Source of the DNA: Solobacterium sp.
Lineage (GTDB): Bacteria > Bacillota_I > Bacilli_A > Erysipelotrichales > Erysipelotrichaceae
Reading direction: 5' to 3'
NCBI GenBank assembly: GCA_017432325.1
Contig: JAFRJJ010000064.1
Span: forward strand, 1-54,984
Length of the DNA stretch: 54,984 nt
The notes beneath the pieces were generated by a model. That model worked only from the letters and a program-made list of their open reading frames with translations. It was not told the origin of the DNA and searched no databases. The position numbers were made by a program, and so were the translations under genes. This document shows positions 49,974 through 54,984 of the stretch, in pieces. Numbering within the stretch: position 1 is the first letter of the stretch; every line of letters begins with the position of its first letter.

Positions 49974-50495
49974 ATGAAAATAAAAGAACTGAAACGCAGG
50001 GATCCTGAAGTGAAGGAAGTCAGACGTCTGTATGAAGCGTCGTTTCCCGGAAACGAAAAAATGCCCTTCCGCATCATTCTGAAGATGCTGGATGAGCACC
50101 ATAAGCTGTATCTCATTACAGAGGAGACGCAGATCGTCGGTTTTGTGTACATGTATCTGGATACAGTGTCATTTCTGTACTATTTCGCGGTGGAGGAACA
50201 TCTGCGGGGAAAGGGATACGGCTCACGCATACTGCAGATGCTGAAGGGAATCGGGAATACGGAAAAAATCATCCTTGAGATCGACCTGGTAACGGACGAT
50301 ATGACCGAAGCGGATGAAGCGTTCAGAAGACTGCGCTTTTATGAACGCGCGGGATATGCCCGTACCGGCATCCGCTACTGGTTCTTTGCGGATTATGAAC
50401 TGATCGCTGATCCGCCGGGATATACCAAAGAGGAATACCGCAGACTGGCAGGAAAGCTCTGGGGAAACTACGCAAAATTCATCAGATATCAGTAA
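49974..50495 (+). CDS. GNAT-family N-acetyltransferase
   Basis: 173 aa. The acetyl-CoA loop EEHLRGKGYGSRIL (R/QxxGxG/A) follows the beta4 strand FLYYFAVE; the segment with FYERAGYARTG is the usual GNAT end. Substrate unknown. The ATG at 49974 is taken (a TTG at 49968 is in frame) because the promoter -10 ends 7 nt before it. Confidence 0.82.
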   Translation: MKIKELKRRDPEVKEVRRLYEASFPGNEKMPFRIILKMLDEHHKLYLITEETQIVGFVYMYLDTVSFLYYFAVEEHLRGKGYGSRILQMLKGIGNTEKIILEIDLVTDDMTEADEAFRRLRFYERAGYARTGIRYWFFADYELIADPPGYTKEEYRRLAGKLWGNYAKFIRYQ

Positions 50496-50517
50496 AAAAG
50501 GACCGGAGTCCTTTTTT
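50494..50517. terminator. Bidirectional terminator
   Basis: AAAAAAGGAC / GTCCTTTTTT, a 10-bp stem between convergent genes, usable from both sides. Confidence 0.9.
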
Positions 50518-50522
50518 GCTGG

Positions 50523-50966
50523 TTAATCGATCGTAATGTATTTCTGCTCTTCAGGCTTATGTTCAACAGCCTTGTTATTGGGAACTGTCAGGTGGAGCTC
50601 ACCGTTTTCAAACGATGCCTTGATGTCCTCCTCCTTGATGTTCTCACCTACATAGAAACTTCTGGAAGCACTGCCTGAGTAACGCTCCTGACGGATGATG
50701 TTGCCCTTGGCGTCTTTCTCCTCGTTTGTTTCATTGCGTTTTGCTTCAATGACCAGATTGCCGTTTTTCAGAGATAATCTGATGTCTTCCTTTTTGTATC
50801 CGGGAAGCGCTACATTCAGCAGATAATTGCCGTCTTTCTCTGTGATATCGGTCCTCATGATGTCATTGGTCCTGTTTGATGTGAAGAACGGTGCGGTGAA
50901 TGCATCATCGAAGATGTCATCAAACAGATCATAAGCTCTTCTTCTTTCAGGTAAAAATCCAAACAT
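50523..50966 (-). CDS. Hsp20/alpha-crystallin small heat-shock protein
   Basis: 147 aa. The N-terminal MFGFLPERRRAYDLFDDIFD is followed by the alpha-crystallin domain (about 40-135): YLLNVALPGYKKEDI, SGSASRSFYVGE and the conserved ENGELHLTVPN (A/G-x-L type motif). It is a holdase chaperone for unfolding proteins. AGGAGG lies before ATG 50966, and a CIRCE operator overlaps the promoter, so HrcA should repress it. Confidence 0.92.
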   Translation of the reverse strand: MFGFLPERRRAYDLFDDIFDDAFTAPFFTSNRTNDIMRTDITEKDGNYLLNVALPGYKKEDIRLSLKNGNLVIEAKRNETNEEKDAKGNIIRQERYSGSASRSFYVGENIKEEDIKASFENGELHLTVPNNKAVEHKPEEQKYITID

Positions 50967-51058
50967 ATTTTCCTCCTCGTTCACTCACGTGTTGATCCGT
51001 TTTACGTCGTGCACTTGGTTGGAACTTTTCTTTCTGTAAGCTTCTTCTGCTTACACTT

Positions 51059-51088
51059 ATAATATAGCACGCATTTTAGCACTTTCAA
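51059..51088 (-). promoter_or_regulatory. Promoter of the Hsp20 gene
   Basis: Minus strand TTGAAA (51083-51088), then -10 TATTAT (51059-51064) at 18 bp, or TATATT at 16 bp. The -35 lies within the CIRCE element. The 5' leader contains a GTAAGC / GCTTAC hairpin. Confidence 0.65.
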
Positions 51089-51102
51089 GTGGTAAGTGCT
51101 AA
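51076..51102. promoter_or_regulatory. CIRCE operator (HrcA site)
   Basis: TTAGCACTT, 9-nt spacer, AAGTGCTAA: the 9-9-9 CIRCE layout, with T/A in place of the usual C/G at the inner position of each arm. Confidence 0.9.
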
Positions 51103-51247
51103 AAATATGGCAAAAAGTTTGATTTTTTATCAAATTAACGCAGAAATATGGCTGTTTCCGGAAAAATGAATGTTTGACACATATCACTTCAATGAAAAGA
51201 CGTATAGAATATAGGAGCTGTTTATCAGCAGACCAGGAGGAAAGAAA

Positions 51248-52126
51248 ATGAAAAAATATATACAGATGATGTTTGCTGCAGCATTGCTGTGCACTGTCAC
51301 AGCCTGCTCCGGCAAAACAGACAATGAACCGGCACCTTCCGCTTCCGCAGCACCTACAGCAGAAGCAGCCGGAACAGCGGCAGCTGAACCGGCCAGCACG
51401 GCTGAAACAGGGCAGAATCCTGTCATGAACTTTGTTGGTTCCTATGCGGCTGACAGAGCAAGCATGCTGGTTGAAGCAGACGGTACGGACGGCGCGAAGT
51501 TCACTGTGAAATGGTCAGACAGTGCTTCAGAAACCAATGAGTGGACAATGTCCGGTAAGTTCAATGAAGAAGATACGAGTGTTTCCTATGACAACGGTGT
51601 CAGAAAAAAGCTTGTTTACAATGAAAAGGGCGAGCTGACAACTGATGAAACACTTTATGACAACGGAACAGGCAGAATCGTATTTGACTATGACGCAGGA
51701 ACGCTGACATGGACAGATGACCAGGATCATATCGCAGATGACCGTGTGTTTGGATTTGTACCGGTATCCGCAGCTGAAACAGAAGGAGAGCAGTTCCTCG
51801 GACGCTGGGTATGCGGAAGAGCTGTGATCGAGGTCACGGAAGCAGACGGCGATATGCCCTACAATGTTATGATCACATGGTCCAACACGGCAGCTGAGCA
51901 TACAGAATGGGTATATGACTGCTACTATGACGGTGAAGCGCTTGTTTCCAATGAGACAGGTACAAAAACAACGATCGTCTTCAATGAAAAAGGTGAGGTC
52001 ACTTCCTCGGATGAAGCATTCAATGACGGTGCTGTACGTCTGAGCGTCAACGACAAAGGAATGCTGGTATGGGAAGAATTCAAAGAAGATGCTGGCAAAG
52101 ACATGGAGTTTGAAAAAATCGACTGA
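51248..52126 (+). CDS. Lipoprotein with two homologous beta-rich domains
   Basis: 292 aa. Lipobox VTACS (about 16-20) and an Ala/Pro/Glu linker (about 25-55) end at QNPVMNFVGSY. Two similar domains follow (about 58-175 and 180-290), each with NFVGSYAADRA / FLGRWVCGRA, then WSxxxxExxEW and VFNEKGEVTSSDE / VYNEKGELTTDE. Not a family I can name. It sits outside the membrane; ligand unknown. AGGAGG precedes the ATG. Confidence 0.75.
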   Translation: MKKYIQMMFAAALLCTVTACSGKTDNEPAPSASAAPTAEAAGTAAAEPASTAETGQNPVMNFVGSYAADRASMLVEADGTDGAKFTVKWSDSASETNEWTMSGKFNEEDTSVSYDNGVRKKLVYNEKGELTTDETLYDNGTGRIVFDYDAGTLTWTDDQDHIADDRVFGFVPVSAAETEGEQFLGRWVCGRAVIEVTEADGDMPYNVMITWSNTAAEHTEWVYDCYYDGEALVSNETGTKTTIVFNEKGEVTSSDEAFNDGAVRLSVNDKGMLVWEEFKEDAGKDMEFEKID

Positions 52127-52136
52127 TCATAATACG

Positions 52137-52166
52137 CTCCCTCCGGAAGATACCGGGGGGAGTTTT
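52137..52166 (+). terminator. Terminator of the lipoprotein gene
   Basis: CTCCCTCCGG (52137-52146) pairs with CCGGGGGGAG (52153-52162), then T4. Confidence 0.8.
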
Positions 52167-52290
52167 ATAATGTTGGCGTATAATAAAAAGAAAGAGTGCG
52201 GTTGATCGTTTCATCTGATATCCTTTGATTCAGAAGAATCGTAATGATACATATGCTTTGCAGTGCCGCAGATGCTTTCCGGAGGTGTAT

Positions 52291-53256
52291 ATGGCAAAAA
52301 AGAAAAAGGACATCCTGATCCCCAGGATCGGCAAAACTGTATGGAAGAAACTGAATCCTTACGGGACCGATATGCATTGGCGGTTTGAACAGCTGCCCGG
52401 CTCTTACTCGGAATATATCGGGGATTTTCTGTATGAAGACGAAAATGAGCCTGATCCGGATCAGAAGATCAAGGTTGTCATGCTGGGGGCGGACTACCTG
52501 AAATGGCTGGGAAAACTGGAAATGGAAGACTGTGATGCTGCCCGACATGTCTATATGGAACATACAGATGATGAAACGGCAGAACTGCTTTTGAAACGCA
52601 ATAACATGAGCACAAACCGCTATCTGATGGCACTACCTCTGATCGTCAAATTCCTTCCGGCATTCAACGGTGTCCTGCAGACTGAGTACAGGCTGCCGGT
52701 GGAACTGTGCGAAAAACTGGAAAAGGCAATTGCCGGGCTGTATCCGGATTCAAAAATCATTGTGCCCGGGACGATATGCAAGGCGGTTGATATCTCTACA
52801 GTCAATCCGGATAACTGGTTCCATGTGATCTTTGAGGAGAAAGACCATCACCCGGACTGGATCGTTTCCACCCAGGACTATGAATCACCGTTCCTGCCGC
52901 TGGCGATCCTGTATATTCCGTTTGTTCTGGAACATACATGCCGGAGTGCAGTATTCACATATGATGAATTCCTCAACTGTGATGAATTTCATATGAATAC
53001 ATATGATGTGGCAGAAACAGATGACTTTGAGCAGATCTTCGATGATATGACAGAACTTCTCAAAGATTCCGGAATATTTGAAGAATCTGATATCACCGTG
53101 GTTGCCGATGTTCCGCCTTATGACGCAGCATACCAGCATGAACGTTTCTGGCTGCACCAGGTCTATGAGGATTTTGTTGAAAGCATGACAGACATGATGG
53201 AGACTGAAATGGCCGATCTGGATCTGCCGGATCCGCCCAAAAAATTCAGAGCATAG
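52291..53256 (+). CDS. Hypothetical protein (321 aa)
   Basis: Not recognised. It has a basic start (MAKKKKDILIPRIG), then an acidic soluble protein rich in Asp, Glu, Tyr and Trp, with a helical middle (MALPLIVKFLPAF) and an Asp/Met-rich end. There is no signal or membrane segment. GGAGGTG precedes the ATG at 52291; the open frame from 52225 lacks a site. It is followed after 13 nt by the CCA-adding enzyme gene, so they may be co-transcribed. Confidence 0.7.
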   Translation: MAKKKKDILIPRIGKTVWKKLNPYGTDMHWRFEQLPGSYSEYIGDFLYEDENEPDPDQKIKVVMLGADYLKWLGKLEMEDCDAARHVYMEHTDDETAELLLKRNNMSTNRYLMALPLIVKFLPAFNGVLQTEYRLPVELCEKLEKAIAGLYPDSKIIVPGTICKAVDISTVNPDNWFHVIFEEKDHHPDWIVSTQDYESPFLPLAILYIPFVLEHTCRSAVFTYDEFLNCDEFHMNTYDVAETDDFEQIFDDMTELLKDSGIFEESDITVVADVPPYDAAYQHERFWLHQVYEDFVESMTDMMETEMADLDLPDPPKKFRA

Positions 53257-53269
53257 AAAGAGTAAAGAT

Positions 53270-54652
53270 ATGAAGTTTTCCGAAGAAGCAGTATTCATAG
53301 TAAAAACGCTCCGCAGTTACGGAACGGCTTTTGTGGTGGGCGGCTGCGTCAGGGACAAACTCATGGGTGTTGATGTACATGATGAAGATATCACTACCAG
53401 CATCCTGCCCCAGAAAGTTTCGGACATCTTCAAAGAACTCGGATATCCTGTGATCCCTACCGGGATCAAGCACGGAACGGTCACGGTGCTGATCAACCGG
53501 AAACCATTTGAAATAACGACGTACAGGATCGACGGAAACTATACGGACGGAAGGCATCCGGACAGTATTTCTTTTACTGCTGACGTCAAGGATGATCTGG
53601 CAAGGCGTGATTTTACGATCAACGCGATCGCGTATGATCCCGTCAATGACGAGATCATTGACCCGTATCACGGAATCGATGACATCAAAAACAAGATCGT
53701 CCGCGCAGTCGGTGATCCAAACGACCGGATCGCGGAGGACCGCCTGAGAATGATGCGGGCTGTGCGCTTTGCGGCAGAAAAGGGCATGGTGATCGAACCG
53801 GGCCTGTACCGTGCGGTCAGGAACTACGCGCATGAGATCACTTCTGTTTCTGCAGAGCGCATCGGTGAGGAACTGCATAAAATGATGACCGGCAAAGATC
53901 CCCGTGAAGCCCTGGTCCTGCTGCACAGGACAAGACTGCTCGAAGCGTTTGCGCCGGAACTGGATATATTGTTTGACACACCGCAGAATAATCCGCATCA
54001 CATTTATGATGTGGGGCTTCATACAGCAGCTGTATTGAAAGGCTGTGAAAGCAATGACGATGTGCTCCGGTTTGCGGCACTCTTTCATGATGCTGGTAAG
54101 GCAGCTGTCAGAACGACAGATGACAAGGGAGTCGATCATTTTTACGGACATCCCGTCATTTCCGCAAAGATCGCCCACCAGGTCATGAAGCGCCTGAAGT
54201 ATTCCAACAGACTGATCGACGGGACCGTTCTTCTGGTAAAACACCATGAGGAGATCGGGGATCCTAAAATGAATATGGCAAAATACCTGTTCAGGAACCA
54301 GGATATCGCTGCACCGGATACCATGAGGCAGCTGTTTACGCTGAGAAGAGCCGATGTATCGGGACAAAATCCGGAGACCTGGCAGAAAAAGTATGATGAT
54401 ATGGACATCCTGGAACAGAAACTGGCCCGGATCACTGTTTTCTCGGAAAAGGATCTGGCTGTCAACGGAAACGACCTGATCTCATATCTTCGGGAGAGAG
54501 GGACCGAACTGAAAGGACAGGATGTCGGACTGCTGAAAAACAGCCTTCTGCATGCTGTGATGGTCGAAAAAGAAGAAAACACAAAGGGACATCTGCTGGC
54601 GATCTGTGAGAAACGGTACAGAATGATCCTGAAGGAAAAGGGAAAATCATAA
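53270..54652 (+). CDS. cca: CCA tRNA nucleotidyltransferase with HD domain
   Basis: 460 aa. The nucleotidyltransferase head shows FVVGGCVRDKLMGVDVHDED (GG-x9-DxD), RRDFTINAIAYD, the EDRLRMMRAVRFAAE motif that selects CTP/ATP, and a C-terminal HD domain with LFHDAGKA. It adds or repairs the 3' CCA of tRNA. All tRNA genes in this window lack an encoded CCA, so it should be essential. The ribosome site is weak (AAAGAG). Confidence 0.92.
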   Translation: MKFSEEAVFIVKTLRSYGTAFVVGGCVRDKLMGVDVHDEDITTSILPQKVSDIFKELGYPVIPTGIKHGTVTVLINRKPFEITTYRIDGNYTDGRHPDSISFTADVKDDLARRDFTINAIAYDPVNDEIIDPYHGIDDIKNKIVRAVGDPNDRIAEDRLRMMRAVRFAAEKGMVIEPGLYRAVRNYAHEITSVSAERIGEELHKMMTGKDPREALVLLHRTRLLEAFAPELDILFDTPQNNPHHIYDVGLHTAAVLKGCESNDDVLRFAALFHDAGKAAVRTTDDKGVDHFYGHPVISAKIAHQVMKRLKYSNRLIDGTVLLVKHHEEIGDPKMNMAKYLFRNQDIAAPDTMRQLFTLRRADVSGQNPETWQKKYDDMDILEQKLARITVFSEKDLAVNGNDLISYLRERGTELKGQDVGLLKNSLLHAVMVEKEENTKGHLLAICEKRYRMILKEKGKS

Positions 54653-54703
54653 ATCTTTTCTTGCACTGCAGGAATGTTTAAGGTAGAATAACTATTGCCT
54701 TAT

Positions 54704-54778
54704 GGCGGCTATGGTGAAGTTGGTCAACACACTGGATTGTGGCTCCAGCACTCGTGGGTTCGAGTCCCACTAGTCGCC
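54704..54778 (+). tRNA. tRNA-His (anticodon GUG)
   Basis: 75 nt, with an extra 5' G (G-1) opposite C73. Acceptor GCGGCTA/TAGTCGC, anticodon stem CTGGA/TCCAG around TTGTGGC, T-arm CGTGGGTTCGAGTCCCAC(T). No encoded CCA. Confidence 0.93.
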
Positions 54779-54814
54779 CGTAAGAATAGATGGCCGCATA
54801 TTTGTGCGGTCAAT

Positions 54815-54850
54815 GGCGTAAACCCAAAAATGGGTAAGCGCCTTTTTTTT
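54815..54850 (+). terminator. Terminator after tRNA-His
   Basis: GGCG (54815-54818) and ACCCA (54822-54826) pair with TGGGT (54831-54835) and CGCC (54839-54842), then T8. A second small hairpin (GGCCGCA/TGCGGTC) precedes it. Confidence 0.8.
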
Positions 54851-54984
54851 AGTAGCACAAAAAATAAAAAAAGGGTGCTTCAACAAAGCGTAAAAGAAAC
54901 TTGTACAGTTTAGAAACTGCACTGAATACGGATATTGATGATTGAACTTATCGGCTTATCGTTCTATTCTTAAATTGTTTGAGA
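54851..54984. other. Right edge: AT-rich sequence with no gene seen
   Basis: Poly-A-rich stretch after the tRNA-His terminator, with no convincing start and ribosome site before the window ends. A gene or an insertion at the tRNA may begin beyond the edge. Confidence 0.4.

Noticed and set aside
54695..54913. 72-codon frame over tRNA-His
   Set aside because: It covers the tRNA and its terminator.

Overview
The window looks like a Bacillota (Firmicutes) chromosome, probably from an anaerobic fermenter of the Erysipelotrichia type. The pointers are strong AGGAGG ribosome sites, a methionine T-box, a CIRCE operator, butyrate kinase, an Rnf-type complex, tRNA genes without encoded CCA next to a CCA-adding enzyme, and several GTG/TTG starts. 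The taxon is inferred from these traits, not from a marker gene. Most of the window has mid-range GC; 26.0-29.6 kb is clearly more AT-rich.

Layout. 0-2.5 kb: the 3' end of a group II intron, then a translationally coupled acyl-ligase / acyl carrier protein / acyl-ACP thioesterase operon. 2.5-20.4 kb: metabolic and transport genes (GH1 phospho-glucosidase, flavodoxin-like protein, MFS, purine permease, DUF2804 protein, lactonase, a repetitive low-complexity protein, S9 peptidase, beta-lactamase-like hydrolase, PanE-like reductase, MATE exporter, His-rich CsoR-like repressor, a membrane-anchored EndoU nuclease with a likely immunity gene, butyrate kinase).

20.5-29.8 kb is the most striking part. 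A host tRNA-Leu(UAG) gene is cut exactly at its anticodon loop. Its 3' half lies at 20516-20564 and its 5' half 9.2 kb away at 29762-29799. Two tandem accessory elements (5.3 kb and 3.9 kb) sit between them. Each begins with the 7-bp loop sequence TCCTAAA and a conserved ~143-bp end carrying spaced GTAAGAT repeats, and ends with its own terminator plus a complete replacement tRNA-Leu(UAG). Neither encodes a recognisable recombinase. Element 1 carries an AraC regulator, an iron-sulfur aldo/keto reductase, two transporters and a sugar acetyltransferase, with a matched operator at two promoters. Element 2 carries a Fic enzyme, a DUF4417 protein, a JAMM-motif toxin-like protein with a probable partner, and a 47-aa protein next to an inverted GTAAGAT pair. 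They resemble integrase-less, tRNA-bearing satellite islands.

29.8-33.0 kb: an operon of two paralogous ATP-grasp enzymes flanking an esterase. 33.1-41.3 kb: ApbE flavin transferase beside an rnfCDGEA(B) operon in which RnfG has five flavin-attachment motifs, RnfD carries an extra FMN-binding domain and RnfB is only 92 aa. ApbE would load these flavins, giving an unusually flavin-rich extracytoplasmic electron path. 41.3-49.9 kb: secreted phosphodiester glycosidase, HAD phosphatase, T-box-controlled MetQNI methionine importer, SAF-domain protein, DUF1622 protein, anaerobic sulfatase-maturase-like radical SAM enzyme, dienelactone hydrolase. 49.9-55.0 kb: a probably leaderless GNAT gene, a CIRCE-controlled Hsp20, a two-repeat lipoprotein, an unknown protein, CCA-adding enzyme and tRNA-His.
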